This document shows positions 30,806 to 40,464 of a stretch of DNA of 64,000 nucleotides, in pieces. Location: NCBI RefSeq assembly GCF_022179065.1, contig NZ_BPQD01000039.1, positions 112,764 through 176,763 on the forward strand, in the 5' to 3' direction. Position numbers and translations under genes: made by a program. This DNA comes from Methylobacterium adhaesivum (GTDB lineage Bacteria; Pseudomonadota; Alphaproteobacteria; Rhizobiales; Beijerinckiaceae). Position 1 is the first letter of the stretch. The number at the start of each line of letters is the position of its first letter. Below the pieces are notes generated by a model. The model searched no databases and was not told the origin of the DNA. It worked only from the letters and a program-made list of their open reading frames with translations.

Positions 30806-33205
30806 TCAGGCGCGCTGGGCCCGGCGGCTCAGGGCACGGGGACTCGATTTCTTCGACGATTTCCCGCGCCCGGACAGGCTCGGATTCGTCATGAAATATT
30901 TATGGGCGTTGAACGGCTCCTCGCCCTCGGCCGGCTGGATCCGCTCACTCGCACCGGACGCCAGTACACGCCAGCTCTGCCGGTTGTCGAGGAGGTTGGC
31001 CAGCATGATCTGGTCGAGCACCTGCTGATGCACCGTCGGGTTGGTGATCGGCAGCAGGGCCTCGACCCGGCGGTCGAGGTTGCGGCTCATGAGGTCGGCC
31101 GACGAAATGTAGACCGTGGCTTTGGGGTGGGGCAGGCCGACGCCGTTGCCGAAGGCGTAGATGCGCCCGTGCTCCAGGAACCGCCCGACGATCGATTTGA
31201 CCCGGATCGTCTCGGAAAGGCCGGGGATGCCGGGTCGCAGGCAGCAGATGCCGCGCACCACGCAGTCGATCTGCACGCCGGCGGCACTCGCGTCGTAGAG
31301 GGCGTCGATGATCTGCGGATCGACCAGCGAGTTGCACTTGATCCAGATCGCCGCCGGGCGCCCCGCCTTGGCGTGGGCGACCTCCTGTTCGATGTTCTCC
31401 AGGAGCCGGGGCTTCAGGGTCAGGGGCGAGACCGCCATGCGCTCGAGGCCCGCGGGCTCGGCGTAGCCGGTGATGTAGTTGAAGATGCGCGACACGTCGC
31501 GGGCCACCACCGGGTCGGCGGTGAAGAACGACAGGTCGGTGTAGATGCGCGCCGTGATCGGGTGATAGTTGCCGGTGCCGACGTGGCAGTAGCTCACGAG
31601 CTTGTCGCCCTCGCGCCGGACCACCATCGACAGCTTGGCGTGGGTCTTCAGCTCGACGAAGCCGAACACCACCTGTGCGCCGGCCTTCTCGAGGTTGCGC
31701 GCCCAACGGATGTTGGCCTCTTCGTCGAAGCGGGCCTTGAGCTCCACCAGGGCCGTCACCGACTTGCCGAGTTCGGCGGCTTCCGCCAGGGCCGCCACGA
31801 TGGGCGAGTTCGAGGAGGTGCGGTAGAGGGTCTGCTTGATCGCCACCACGTTGGGGTCGCGGGCGGCCTGGCCTAAGAACTGCACCACCGCGTCGAACGA
31901 CTCGTAGGGGTGGTGGACGGTGAAGTCCTTCTGCCGGATGGCGGCGAACACGTCACCGCCGCTCTCGCGGATGCGCTCGGGGAAGCGCGGGTTGTAGGCC
32001 TTGAACTTGAGTTCCGGCCGGTCGATCCCGACGATCTGCGACAGCTCGTTCAACGCCAGCATGCCCTCGATGAGGAACACCGCGTCGGGGCTGATCTCGA
32101 GTTCGTCGGCCACGAAGGCGCGCAGATCCTCCGACATGCCGGCCTCGACCTCGAGGCGGATGACGACGCCGCGCCGGCGCTGCTTCAGGGCCGTCTCGAA
32201 ATGCAGGACAAGGTCCTCGGCCTCCTCCTCGATCTCGAGATCGGAATCGCGGATTACCCGGAACGCGCCGTGGCCGCGCAGGGAGTAGCCGGGGAACAGG
32301 CGCCCGGTGAACAGGACGATCACCTGCTCGATGGCGATGAAGCGGGCGGTGGCGTCCCCTTCGGCATCGGGCAGGCGGACGAAGCGGTCAACCAGGGCCG
32401 GCAGGCGAATGAGGGCGCGCAGCACCCGGCCGTCGCGCGGGCGCATGAGCATCAGGGCGATGGTCGAGCCAAGATTCGGGATGAACGGGAACGGGTGCGC
32501 CGGATCGATGGCGAGCGGCGTCAGCACTGGGAAGACGTGGTTGAGGAAATACTCCTCGAGCCAAGCCTTGTGCTCCGGCGTGAGGCCGGCGGGCTCCGTG
32601 AGCTCGATGCCGACGCCGAGGAGTTCGCCGCGCAATTCGCGCCAGCGCTGCTGCTGGTCGAGGGCGAGGCGCGACACCTCCGTGCCGACGCGGGCGAGCT
32701 GCTCGGCGGGGCTCAAGCCGTCCTGCGACGGGGTGACGAGGCCCGACCGGACCTGATCGTGCAGGCCGGCGACGCGCACCATGAAGAACTCGTCGAGGTT
32801 GTTAGCCGAGATCGAGAGGAAGCGCAGCTGTTCGAGCAGAGGGTGGTTGGGGTTGGAAGCCTCCTCCAGCACCCGGCGGTTGAACTGCAGCCAGGACAGT
32901 TCGCGGTTGACGAAGCGTTCGGGCGAGTGACGCAGGGCGAGGCCCGCCTCGCGCACGGTGCCGCGGACATCCGCCTCGGCCGGCAGGTCGGGCGCGGGCT
33001 GGGGCGCCTCCGTCAGAGGCAGGTCGACGTCGGGCGCCTCGGCGGCATCGATGGCGATGGGCCCCTCCGCATCGGAGACGGGCTTCTCCCGCGCCACGCG
33101 CTTCGGCGCGGGCCGCGCGGACCGGGTCCGGGCCGCCGCAGGCGTGGCCTCGCCCTCGATGGGACCGGTCTCCGGTGCGGTCGCGTCCGATTCCATATCC
33201 GCCAA
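30806..33205 (-). CDS. ppk: Polyphosphate kinase 1
   Basis: Reversibly transfers the ATP gamma-phosphate to polyphosphate. I place the start at a TTG (33205) because AGGAG lies 7 bp upstream (an ATG at 33196 is too far from it); the product has 799 residues. It has an N-terminal acidic, Ala/Pro-rich extension (about residues 1-90), then [20 protein letters not shown], the phosphohistidine region [11 protein letters not shown] (His541), and [12 protein letters not shown] (His679), both typical of PPK1. A PhoB-type box lies 57 bp upstream of the start. ppx and possibly adhXL-lpxXL follow in the same direction. Confidence 0.95.
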   Translation of the reverse strand: MADMESDATAPETGPIEGEATPAAARTRSARPAPKRVAREKPVSDAEGPIAIDAAEAPDVDLPLTEAPQPAPDLPAEADVRGTVREAGLALRHSPERFVNRELSWLQFNRRVLEEASNPNHPLLEQLRFLSISANNLDEFFMVRVAGLHDQVRSGLVTPSQDGLSPAEQLARVGTEVSRLALDQQQRWRELRGELLGVGIELTEPAGLTPEHKAWLEEYFLNHVFPVLTPLAIDPAHPFPFIPNLGSTIALMLMRPRDGRVLRALIRLPALVDRFVRLPDAEGDATARFIAIEQVIVLFTGRLFPGYSLRGHGAFRVIRDSDLEIEEEAEDLVLHFETALKQRRRGVVIRLEVEAGMSEDLRAFVADELEISPDAVFLIEGMLALNELSQIVGIDRPELKFKAYNPRFPERIRESGGDVFAAIRQKDFTVHHPYESFDAVVQFLGQAARDPNVVAIKQTLYRTSSNSPIVAALAEAAELGKSVTALVELKARFDEEANIRWARNLEKAGAQVVFGFVELKTHAKLSMVVRREGDKLVSYCHVGTGNYHPITARIYTDLSFFTADPVVARDVSRIFNYITGYAEPAGLERMAVSPLTLKPRLLENIEQEVAHAKAGRPAAIWIKCNSLVDPQIIDALYDASAAGVQIDCVVRGICCLRPGIPGLSETIRVKSIVGRFLEHGRIYAFGNGVGLPHPKATVYISSADLMSRNLDRRVEALLPITNPTVHQQVLDQIMLANLLDNRQSWRVLASGASERIQPAEGEEPFNAHKYFMTNPSLSGRGKSSKKSSPRALSRRAQRA

Positions 33206-33261
33206 GGGGGTTCTCCTGAAAGCTGCGGGGCGGCTTCCTAGCATGGGGGACGCCGCGATTC

Positions 33262-33279
33262 TTGACGGTTCGATGACAG
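33262..33279 (-). promoter_or_regulatory. Candidate PhoB box upstream of ppk
   Basis: Reading the minus strand: CTGTCAT-CGAA-CCGTCAA, two 7-bp direct repeats separated by 4 bp. The first is a perfect match to the PhoB half-site CTGTCAT and the second matches 5/7. It lies 57 bp upstream of the ppk TTG. ppk is a known PHO-regulon member in several proteobacteria. No strong -10 at the ideal distance is seen (GCTAGG about 19 bp downstream), so the call is moderate. Confidence 0.55.
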
Positions 33280-33322
33280 TCTGTCCGTGTCCCCGCCGGA
33301 GGGGATCTCGAGGGCGTGCCCT

Positions 33323-34039
33323 CTAATCCGCCTCGTCGTCGCAGGCGTCGAGGCCGAGGCGCTCCAGCACGGCGAGCGCCAGGGGCCGGGTGATGCGCCG
33401 GCCGCGCCCGAGGGCGTCGCGGTCGAGTTCGGTCACCACCCGCCGGGCGAGGTCGAACGAGCGGTCGATGCGCAGAACCAGGGCCTCGACCACGGCAAGG
33501 TCGACCACGAGCTGGCGGTCGACGAACAGCTTGACGAGGACCGCGCGCAGAAGCGCATCGTCGGGGGCCAGGATGGTGGCGCCCGGCGCCAGGCGCAGGC
33601 GCGAGCGCAGATCGGCGGTGGCGAGCCCCATGGCCTCGACGGGCCGGGCGGCGGTGACGAGGACCGGCCGTCCCCGCTCGCGGGCGAGGTTGAGGAGGTG
33701 GAACAGGGCCGCCTCGTCGCGTCCCTCGGGGCGGTCGATGTCCTCGATGACGAGGGCGCCGTTGGAAACGAGGTGGGGCACCGTCGCCGCCTGGACCTCG
33801 GCGGCGGCGGCGGTCCAGGCATGGGCCCGCGTCGCCCAGATCGAGGCGAGGTGGCTCTTGCCGCTGCCGGGCGGGCCGGTGAGGAGGCAGACCGTGTCGG
33901 GCCAGTTCGGCCAGGCCTCGACGAGGCCGTAGGCCGCCTCGTTGGCGGGGCCGACCAGGAAATCCTCACGGCCGTAGCGGGGATCGGCCGGCAGGTCGAA
34001 GGCGAGCTGTTTGGGCGGCGCGTTCTCGCGGATGGCCAT
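33323..34039 (-). CDS. hdaA: DnaA-homologous regulator HdaA
   Basis: AAA+ protein related to DnaA domain III that promotes regulatory inactivation of DnaA with the beta clamp in alphaproteobacteria. The 238-residue protein has an N-terminal clamp-binding-type segment ([11 protein letters not shown], resembling QL-x-L-x-L/F), Walker [15 protein letters not shown], Walker [14 protein letters not shown], and a C-terminal helical lid. DnaA domain IV is absent, as expected. Its start overlaps the permease stop by one base (TGATG), showing coupling. ppk follows. Confidence 0.92.
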   Translation of the reverse strand: MAIRENAPPKQLAFDLPADPRYGREDFLVGPANEAAYGLVEAWPNWPDTVCLLTGPPGSGKSHLASIWATRAHAWTAAAAEVQAATVPHLVSNGALVIEDIDRPEGRDEAALFHLLNLARERGRPVLVTAARPVEAMGLATADLRSRLRLAPGATILAPDDALLRAVLVKLFVDRQLVVDLAVVEALVLRIDRSFDLARRVVTELDRDALGRGRRITRPLALAVLERLGLDACDDEAD

Positions 34040-35130
34040 CAGATCTCACGGTTGGGAAGAAGCACGGGTGCGCCCGCGTGATAGAGCGGGCTCTGCAGGT
34101 AGCGGCTCAGGGCGAAGCGCACCACCACGCCAATGGAGGCGGCCACGGGGACGGCCAGCAGCAGGCCGAGGAAGCCGAACAGCGATCCGAACGCCAGAAG
34201 GGCGAACATGAGCCAGACGGGATGGAGGCCGACCGATTCGCCCACCAGCTTCGGCGAGATCACGTTGCCCTCGAGGAATTGTCCGACCCCGAAGACCCCG
34301 ATGGTGAGACCGATATGGAGCCAGTCGGACCCGGGCCAGAACTGAGCCAGGGCGACGCCCACGGAGAGCAGGAAGCCCGTGAGCGTGCCGACATACGGGA
34401 TGAAGGTGAGAAACCCCGCGATGAGGCCGATGAGCACGCCGAAGTTCAGTCCGACGCAGAACAGGCCCACGGCGTAGAAGGTGCCGAGAATCAGGCAGAC
34501 CAGGGTCTGGCCGCGCACGAAGCCGGTCACCGCCCCGTCGATCTCGCGGCCGAGGCGGCGCACCACGGTGCGGTGGCGCGGCGGCACCCAGCCGTCGAGG
34601 GTCGCGATCATCCGGTCCCAGTCGACGAGGAGATAGAACGCCACCACGGGCGTCACCACGAGGAGCGAGGCGATGGAGATCAGCGCCTGACTGCCCGACC
34701 ACAGGGACTTGAGGAAGGCGAGGAACCACGTGCCGCCCTGACCCACCAGGGAGCCGACGGAGGATTGCAGTTCGGTGAGCACGTCCGCGCCGCCCACGCG
34801 CTGGAGGAGCGGACCGGCCTGCTCCGTCAGAATGCCCTGCAGGCGCGCCACCATCCCCGGCAGGGTGGCGACGAGGGCGGCGATCTGGCTGGCGGCCAGG
34901 GGCACGACGATGAGGAGCGCCACCACGAGGGCCACCACGAACACCGCCAGGATGAGGAGCGAGGCCGCGAGCCGCCCGAGCCCGAGGCGCTCCAGGCGGT
35001 CGGCGATGGGGTCGAGGAGGTAGGCGAGCGCGAGGCCGGCCACGAAGGGCAGCATCACGTCGGCGAGGAGATAGAGGAGCAGGGCGACCCCACCCAGAGC
35101 CAGACACCCGATCACCGCCCTGCCGCGCAT
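34039..35130 (-). CDS. AI-2E/PerM family permease
   Basis: Polytopic inner-membrane protein, 363 residues, with about eight hydrophobic segments (for example [59 protein letters not shown] and [20 protein letters not shown]). The PYVG motif and the late [17 protein letters not shown] block are hallmarks of the AI-2E transporter family. The substrate is unknown; despite the family name, autoinducer export should not be assumed. Conserved next to hdaA and purM in alphaproteobacteria. Confidence 0.92.
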   Translation of the reverse strand: MRGRAVIGCLALGGVALLLYLLADVMLPFVAGLALAYLLDPIADRLERLGLGRLAASLLILAVFVVALVVALLIVVPLAASQIAALVATLPGMVARLQGILTEQAGPLLQRVGGADVLTELQSSVGSLVGQGGTWFLAFLKSLWSGSQALISIASLLVVTPVVAFYLLVDWDRMIATLDGWVPPRHRTVVRRLGREIDGAVTGFVRGQTLVCLILGTFYAVGLFCVGLNFGVLIGLIAGFLTFIPYVGTLTGFLLSVGVALAQFWPGSDWLHIGLTIGVFGVGQFLEGNVISPKLVGESVGLHPVWLMFALLAFGSLFGFLGLLLAVPVAASIGVVVRFALSRYLQSPLYHAGAPVLLPNREI

Positions 35131-35268
35131 CGGCCGTCCCCCGTCACCACTCTCCTCGGAGAGTGGGAAGCCGGTGCGGTGCGGTCAAGGCGTGTCGCAG
35201 AAGACTCGCGAAGGCGCGCGGGAATGGGTAGAGGTCGCCAAAGAGCGGATCGGAAGAGAGCGGCGCGG

Positions 35269-36336
35269 ATGACCGGCGAGCCCAAACACGGAATGACCTA
35301 CGCAGAAGCGGGCGTCGACATCGATGCCGGCAACGCCATGGTCGAGACGATCAAGCCGTTGGTGCGGGCCACGCGCCGGCCGGGGGCGGATGCCGAGATC
35401 GGCGGGTTCGGCGGCCTGTTCGACCTCAAGGCGGCGGGGTTTCGCGATCCGATCCTGGTGGCGGCCAACGACGGCGTCGGCACCAAGGTCAAGATCGCCA
35501 TCGAGACCAACCGCCACGACACCATCGGCATCGACCTCGTGGCCATGTGCGTCAACGACATCATCGTCCAGGGCGCCGAGCCGCTGTTCTTCCTCGACTA
35601 TTACGCGACCGCCAAGCTGGTGCCGGGCGTCGGCACCGACATCGTGCGCGGCATCGCGGCGGGCTGCCGGCTCGCCGGCTGCGCCCTCATCGGCGGCGAG
35701 ACCGCCGAGATGCCGGGGCTCTACGACGGGGCCGACTACGATCTCGCCGGGTTCAGCGTGGGGGCCGCCGAGCGCGGTACCCTGCTGCCGCGCGGCAACA
35801 TCGTGCCGGGCGACGTGGTCCTCGGCCTGCCCTCCTCGGGAGTTCATTCCAACGGCTTCTCGCTGGTCCGCCGCATCGTCGAGCGCAGCGGCCTGTCCTA
35901 CGACGATCCGGCCCCGTTCGATCCGATCCGGACGCTCGGCGAGGCCCTCCTAGAGCCGACCCGAATCTATGTGAGGCCGCTGCTGGCCGCCCTGAAATCC
36001 ACGGACGGCATCAAGGCGCTCGCCCACATCACCGGCGGCGGGTTCCCCGACAATCTGCCCCGCGTGCTGCCCGACGGGGTCGGCATCGCCATCGACCTCG
36101 ACGCGATCATGCCGCCGCCGGTGTTCGGCTGGCTCGCCGAGGTCGGCGGCGTCGCCGAAGCCGAGATGCTGCGCACCTTCAACTGCGGCATCGGCATGGT
36201 GGTGGTGGTCTCGCCCGACAGCGTCGGCGCGGTGTCGAAGGCGCTGGATCTCGGCGGGGCATCGCCCGTGGTCCTCGGCCGGATCACGCCGCGCGGCCCG
36301 GAGGCCGTGACCTTCGAAGGCCGGCTCACGTTCTGA
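35269..36336 (+). CDS. purM: Phosphoribosylformylglycinamidine cyclo-ligase (AIR synthetase)
   Basis: Fifth step of purine synthesis, ATP-dependent closure of FGAM to AIR. From the ATG at 35269 ([20 protein letters not shown]) the product has 355 residues, the normal length. Blocks seen: [45 protein letters not shown] and [13 protein letters not shown]. It diverges from the permease gene (138 bp) and is coupled to purN through a TGATG overlap. Confidence 0.97.
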   Translation: MTGEPKHGMTYAEAGVDIDAGNAMVETIKPLVRATRRPGADAEIGGFGGLFDLKAAGFRDPILVAANDGVGTKVKIAIETNRHDTIGIDLVAMCVNDIIVQGAEPLFFLDYYATAKLVPGVGTDIVRGIAAGCRLAGCALIGGETAEMPGLYDGADYDLAGFSVGAAERGTLLPRGNIVPGDVVLGLPSSGVHSNGFSLVRRIVERSGLSYDDPAPFDPIRTLGEALLEPTRIYVRPLLAALKSTDGIKALAHITGGGFPDNLPRVLPDGVGIAIDLDAIMPPPVFGWLAEVGGVAEAEMLRTFNCGIGMVVVVSPDSVGAVSKALDLGGASPVVLGRITPRGPEAVTFEGRLTF

Positions 36337-36995
36337 TGGCGACCGCGAAGAAGACCCGGGTCGCGATCCTGATCTCGGGGCGCGGCTCGAACATGGCCTC
36401 GCTCATCGCGGCGGCGGCCGAGCCGGAGTTCCCCGCCGAGATCGTGCTGGTGGCCTCGAACCGGCCCGAGGCCGGGGGCCTCGCCACGGCGGCGGCCGCC
36501 GGTATCCCGACCCGCGCCCTCGACCACAAGACCTATCCGAGCCGGGCCGCCTTCGACGAGGCGCTCCACGCCGAACTCGTGGCCGCCGACATCGACCTCG
36601 TGTGTCTGGCCGGTTTCATGCGGATCTTCTCCGCCGGCTTCGTCGAGGCCTGGGCCGGGCGGATGATCAACATCCACCCCTCCCTGCTGCCCCTGTTCAA
36701 GGGCGTGCACACCCACGAACAGGCGCTGGCCGCCGGGGTGCGCCTCCACGGCTGCACGGTGCATTACGTGGTATCGGAACTCGATGCCGGGCCCATCGTC
36801 GCCCAGGCCGCCGTGCCGGTCCTGCCGGGCGACGATGCCGATGCGCTCGCCGCCCGCATCCTGGTGCAGGAGCACCGGCTCTACCCGGCGGCCCTGGCGC
36901 TGATCGCCTCGGGCCGCGCCCGCCTCGACGGCGACCGGGTGGTGTTCGGGAACGACGTGAGCCGGGCCGAGGGGGCGCTGCTCAGTCTTTCCTGA
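36336..36995 (+). CDS. purN: Phosphoribosylglycinamide formyltransferase
   Basis: Third step of purine synthesis, transfer of formyl from 10-formyl-THF to GAR. The 219-residue protein starts at an ATG overlapping the purM stop (TGATG). The phosphate loop is ISGRGSNM, the formyl-transfer residues lie in MINIHPSLLPLFKG (Asn-X-His), and the catalytic Asp in VVSELDAGPIVAQ. A hairpin terminator follows 2 bp after the stop. Confidence 0.97.
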   Translation: MATAKKTRVAILISGRGSNMASLIAAAAEPEFPAEIVLVASNRPEAGGLATAAAAGIPTRALDHKTYPSRAAFDEALHAELVAADIDLVCLAGFMRIFSAGFVEAWAGRMINIHPSLLPLFKGVHTHEQALAAGVRLHGCTVHYVVSELDAGPIVAQAAVPVLPGDDADALAARILVQEHRLYPAALALIASGRARLDGDRVVFGNDVSRAEGALLSLS

Positions 36996-36996
36996 A

Positions 36997-37022
36997 AAGG
37001 CGGACCCGGTCGGGTCCGCCTT
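36997..37022. terminator. Bidirectional terminator between purN and the lipoprotein gene
   Basis: Perfect 11-bp stem AAGGCGGACCC / GGGTCCGCCTT with a 4-nt loop, only 2 bp after the purN stop and 8 bp from the convergent lipoprotein stop. On the minus strand it is followed by TTTTC, a reasonable U-tract; on the plus strand only TT follows. Confidence 0.75.
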
Positions 37023-37030
37023 GGGGCTGA

Positions 37031-37408
37031 TCAGGCCGGTCGCGGCAGCTGGCAGCTGTCGAGGGCGCCGAGCGCCTTGGCGCGGGCCGAATCATTGAAA
37101 TAGCCGGTGGTGCGGTAGGCGGCGAGCTCGGACTGGTCGAGGCTCGCCAGGGTGCGCTGGGCATAGCAGCCGCACGGACGGGCGAGGGACACCTCGGAGA
37201 CGCCCTGGAGCTTGGCCTGGGTCACGGTGCAGGCGTGGCGCACGCGGCCGGTCAGGTTGCTCGTGGAGGCGGTCTTGAGGGCCGGGTCGGGCGTGTACCC
37301 GGCGAGATCCGCCGTGGGGCCGGCCTTGTTGGCATTGCAGGCCGCGACGGTGGCGAGGAGGCCGGCGGCGAGCAGAAACCGGCCGGTGCGCGGAGCGAGG
37401 AAGCGCAT
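37031..37408 (-). CDS. Small cysteine-containing lipoprotein of unknown function
   Basis: 125 residues from the ATG at 37408. The N-terminus MRFLAPRTGRFLLAAGLLAT is a signal peptide ending in the lipobox VAAC, with the lipidated cysteine at position 24. The mature part keeps four further cysteines (HACTVTQ, RPCGCYAQ, LDSCQLP), suggesting two disulfides in the periplasm. I do not recognise a family. It is transcribed alone, toward purN, downstream of ndk. Confidence 0.75.
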   Translation of the reverse strand: MRFLAPRTGRFLLAAGLLATVAACNANKAGPTADLAGYTPDPALKTASTSNLTGRVRHACTVTQAKLQGVSEVSLARPCGCYAQRTLASLDQSELAAYRTTGYFNDSARAKALGALDSCQLPRPA

Positions 37409-37546
37409 GGTGCGATGGGTCCGTGAAAGCGATTCGGGAGAGAGCCCGGTTTCACGGAGCCTCCGGGGCCGCGCAAGGGCAGCGCGGCCACAGCGCGGCG
37501 ACAAATGTCGCGCCGCCCGGGTGGTGGGCGACGCGACGGTCCCGGC

Positions 37547-37969
37547 TCAGCCGGCGATGTCGGAATCCTGGAAGAACTGCGCGATCTCGATCTTGGCGTT
37601 CTCGGCGCTGTCGGACCCGTGGACGGTGTTCTCGCCCACCGACTCGGAGAAGGTCTTGCGGATGGTGCCCTCGTCGGCATTGGCCGGATTGGTGGCGCCC
37701 ATGACCTCACGGTAGCGGGCAATGGCGTTCTCGCCCTCGAGCACCTGCACCACCACGGGGCCGGAGATCATGAACTCCACGAGCTCGCCGAAGAACGGGC
37801 GCTCCTTGTGGACCTCGTAGAACTTCTCGGCCTGGGCGCGGCTCATCTGGATGCGGCGCTGACCGACGATGCGCAGGCCCGCCTTCTCGATCACGGCGTT
37901 GACCGCGCCGGTCAGGTTCCGCTTCGTCGCGTCGGGCTTGAGGATGGAGAAGGTGCGCTCGGTGGCCAT
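37547..37969 (-). CDS. ndk: Nucleoside diphosphate kinase
   Basis: Balances NTP and dNTP pools by ping-pong phosphotransfer. The 140-residue protein has [15 protein letters not shown] at the N-terminus and the active-site block [15 protein letters not shown], then the phosphohistidine in [12 protein letters not shown]. Length and motifs are canonical. ATG at 37969. It diverges from the DUF2147 gene with about 200 bp between them. Confidence 0.97.
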   Translation of the reverse strand: MATERTFSILKPDATKRNLTGAVNAVIEKAGLRIVGQRRIQMSRAQAEKFYEVHKERPFFGELVEFMISGPVVVQVLEGENAIARYREVMGATNPANADEGTIRKTFSESVGENTVHGSDSAENAKIEIAQFFQDSDIAG

Positions 37970-38171
37970 GAATGCGTCCGGTTCTGATTCTGGGGCCGAA
38001 ACTGAGGCTCCGGCGCCGGGCTTATAGCGGGGGCGCCCCCGCCCCTCAACCCGAAGGCGAAAAAGCCTTGGCCATGGCTTGAGCGCAACAGTGCCGGAAA
38101 ATCGCCCCAATGCGCGGGCCTTCTGGGGCCAACGACATCACCCCCTTTCGCCACTTCACGGAGACCAGCTC

Positions 38172-38738
38172 ATGCGCGCTGTCCTGACTGCCGCCCTGCT
38201 CCTGTCCGGCCTCTCCGGGGTGCAGGCTGTCCCCGCCCTCGCCGCCCCGGCCCAGGACCCCTCCGGCACCTGGCTCACGGGCGACGGCCGGGCTAAGGTC
38301 CGCATCGATCGCTGCGGCCCGGCGGGCGCCAACATCTGCGGCAAGGTGGTCTGGCTGAAATCCCCCACCACCGAGGACGGCAGCCCGCGTACGGACATCA
38401 AGAATCCCGATCCGAAGAAGCGCAACCGCCCGGCGCTGGGCCTCACCCTCCTCGACAACCTGAAGCCCGAGGAGTCGAAGTTCTCCGGCGAGATCTACAA
38501 CGCCGACGAGGGCAAGCTGTATCAGGTCAGCCTGGAGCGCGAGAGCGCCTCGGAACTGTCCGTCTCCGGCTGCCTCCTCAAGATCCTGTGCGGCTCCCAG
38601 ACCTGGACCCGGGTGCCGGACGTGAACCAGCAGGCCGCCAACGTGGCCGGCGAGACGACCGCACCGGTCCCGGCCCCGAAGGCCGCCAAGGCCGCCCCGA
38701 AGCCCGCCGCCAAGGCGGCCGTGCCGACGGACCACTAG
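38172..38738 (+). CDS. DUF2147 family exported protein
   Basis: 188 residues with a signal peptide (MRAVLTAALLLSGLSG, likely cut after ALA about residue 25). The mature domain has the DUF2147 pattern: GTWLTGDGRAKVRI at the start, CGPAGANICGKVVWL with two cysteines, a middle glycine-containing turn, YNADEGKLYQ, and GCLLKILCGSQTWTRV with two more cysteines. A Lys/Ala/Pro-rich tail (about 25 residues) ends the protein. The family is periplasmic and its function is unknown. Confidence 0.87.
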   Translation: MRAVLTAALLLSGLSGVQAVPALAAPAQDPSGTWLTGDGRAKVRIDRCGPAGANICGKVVWLKSPTTEDGSPRTDIKNPDPKKRNRPALGLTLLDNLKPEESKFSGEIYNADEGKLYQVSLERESASELSVSGCLLKILCGSQTWTRVPDVNQQAANVAGETTAPVPAPKAAKAAPKPAAKAAVPTDH

Positions 38739-38792
38739 TCCGCTCCGACGGAGCATCGGAAAGGCCGGCGAGGGGAAGAGTCCGCCCTTCCC

Positions 38793-39428
38793 TCAGATCG
38801 CCGAGAATCCACGCTGCACGGCCGGACGCGCCAGCATCCGGTCGAGCCACGCGCGGACGTGGGGCAGTCCGGCGAGGTCGACGCCCTGCTTCTCGTGGTA
38901 CTTGGCCCAGGGCAAAATCGCGATGTCGGCGATGGACAGCGCACCCGCCACGTAGTCCCGGCCGGCGAGCTGGCCGTCGAGGACGCGATAGAGGCGCTGG
39001 GCCTCCGTGGTGAACCGCTCGATGGCGTAGGGGATCTTCTCCTGCGCGTAGATGCGGAAATGGTGAGCTTGGCCGAGCATGGGCCCGAAGCCCGCCACCT
39101 GCCACATCAGCCATTCCTCGACGGCGACCCGCGCCCGCTCGTCGGCCGGCGAGAGGCAGCCGGTCTTGCGGCTGAGATATTGCAGGATCGCGCCCGACTC
39201 GAACACCGTGATCGGCTGGCCGTCCGGACCGTCGGGATCGACGATGGCCGGAATCTTGTTGTTGGGCGAGATGGCGAGGAAATCCGGCGCCATCTGGTCG
39301 CCCCGGCCGATATTCACCGGCACCACCCGGTAGGGCAGGCCGCACTCCTCCAGCATGATCGGAATCTTCCAGCCGTTGGGCGTGCTCCAGGTGTGTACGT
39401 CGATGGGTCGTCCCGGAGCGTGTGCCAT
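38793..39428 (-). CDS. Glutathione S-transferase, YfcG-like (Nu class)
   Basis: Predicted GSH-dependent disulfide reductase. The 211-residue protein (ATG 39428; ATG 39437 and TTG 39446 lie upstream in frame) has the thioredoxin-fold N-terminus IDVHTWSTPNGWKIPIMLEE, the GSH-site SPNNKIPAIVD and FESGAILQYLSRKTG, then the Nu-class block GFGPMLGQAHHFRIYA followed by IPYAIERF. The close agreement with E. coli YfcG as I remember it supports the subfamily. In YfcG-type enzymes a Thr/Asn replaces the usual catalytic Ser/Cys, and STPN fits that here. Confidence 0.88.
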   Translation of the reverse strand: MAHAPGRPIDVHTWSTPNGWKIPIMLEECGLPYRVVPVNIGRGDQMAPDFLAISPNNKIPAIVDPDGPDGQPITVFESGAILQYLSRKTGCLSPADERARVAVEEWLMWQVAGFGPMLGQAHHFRIYAQEKIPYAIERFTTEAQRLYRVLDGQLAGRDYVAGALSIADIAILPWAKYHEKQGVDLAGLPHVRAWLDRMLARPAVQRGFSAI

Positions 39429-39638
39429 GCGGATCATCCCGGCCAAGGTTGGACACTCTTCATGTGCCGGATCAAACCGGAACGCCAGTCGATGGTTGCA
39501 GCGGACGGGTCACCCGCGGTGGATCGAACGGGTCGGCCCGTGCAAGGCCCGTGAAAAGCTCTTGCCGAACCCTGTAGTTGTGGGTGTGATGCGCGGCCCG
39601 TCGCGTCGCGGGCCAAGCCACCATCGAGGGTTGTCACG

Positions 39639-39890
39639 ATGCCATTCCGTTCCGTCCTGGTCGCCTGCCTCGCCGCCCCACTCCTCCTGACACAGCCGGT
39701 GATCGCCAAGGAGAAGGACGGGGCCGCCGCGAAGGAACCGAGCGTGACCCAGAGCGCGGCGCGCGCCCGACAGAAGGCCTGCGGCGCGGAATGGCGGGCC
39801 CTCTCCGTCGCCGACAAGGCCGCCAAGGGACCGAAATGGCCGCAATACTACAGCAAATGCGTGAAGCGCCTGAAGGAACAGAAGGCCTGA
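39639..39890 (+). CDS. Small exported protein, possibly PsiF-like
   Basis: 83 residues with a signal peptide (RSVLVACLAAPLLLTQPVIA) and a short basic mature part with two cysteines: ARARQKACGAEWRALS and WPQYYSKCVKRLKEQK. The pattern Cys-x(n)-YSKCVKRL resembles PsiF repeats, but the match is short and I hold it loosely. No PhoB box is visible upstream. The ATG at 39639 directly follows TTGTCACG. Confidence 0.6.
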   Translation: MPFRSVLVACLAAPLLLTQPVIAKEKDGAAAKEPSVTQSAARARQKACGAEWRALSVADKAAKGPKWPQYYSKCVKRLKEQKA

Positions 39891-40050
39891 TCCGGCGTCC
39901 CCTCGATCGAGGCGGGGCTGGATCACGAAGCCAAATCCGCCATTTCGAAGAGATGCCCCGGATTTGGGATGATGGCGTGCGCGAACGCAGGAACGCTTGT
40001 GCGCCTGCCCGGTTGCCCGTCGGGCGGGTGATGGAGCACGAGTCGGGACG

Positions 40051-40464
40051 ATGCGGGAGCGGCAGGCCTTGCAGCGGGTGGTGGCGGTCGTCGCCCTCGT
40101 GCCCGTCGTGTCGGGTCTCTACGGCGTCCTGACAGGCGTGGGCGGCACGGGTGGCCTCGTCGACGTCTCGGCCGACAGCCATTACCGCTACCTGTCGGGC
40201 CTCCACATGGGCATCGGCATCCTGTTCTGGACCTGCGTGCCGGGGATCGAGGCCAAGACCGGACTGTTCCGCTTCCTCACTCTGGTGGTGGGGCTCGGCG
40301 GCCTCGCCCGGCTGCTCGGCCTGGCCCTCACTGGCCTGCCGTCCCTCACCATGATGGCGGCGCTCGCGGTGGAACTCGTCGTCACGCCGCTCCTGTGCCT
40401 GTGGCAGGCCCGCGTCGCCGGGCGAGTCCCGACGGTCGCCCCGGCCGGGCCGCGCTCCGCATGA
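40051..40464 (+). CDS. DUF4345 family membrane protein
   Basis: 137-residue membrane protein with about four helices (VVAVVALVPVVSGLYGVLTG, SGLHMGIGILFWTCVPGI, FLTLVVGLGGLARLLGLAL and MMAALAVELVVTPLLCLW). The SHYRYLSGLHMGIGIL and GGLARLLG blocks fit DUF4345. ATG at 40051 (MRERQALQR). Its stop overlaps the start of the FUSC gene (ATGA), so it heads the efflux operon, where it may be a passenger or an accessory subunit. Confidence 0.8.
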   Translation: MRERQALQRVVAVVALVPVVSGLYGVLTGVGGTGGLVDVSADSHYRYLSGLHMGIGILFWTCVPGIEAKTGLFRFLTLVVGLGGLARLLGLALTGLPSLTMMAALAVELVVTPLLCLWQARVAGRVPTVAPAGPRSA

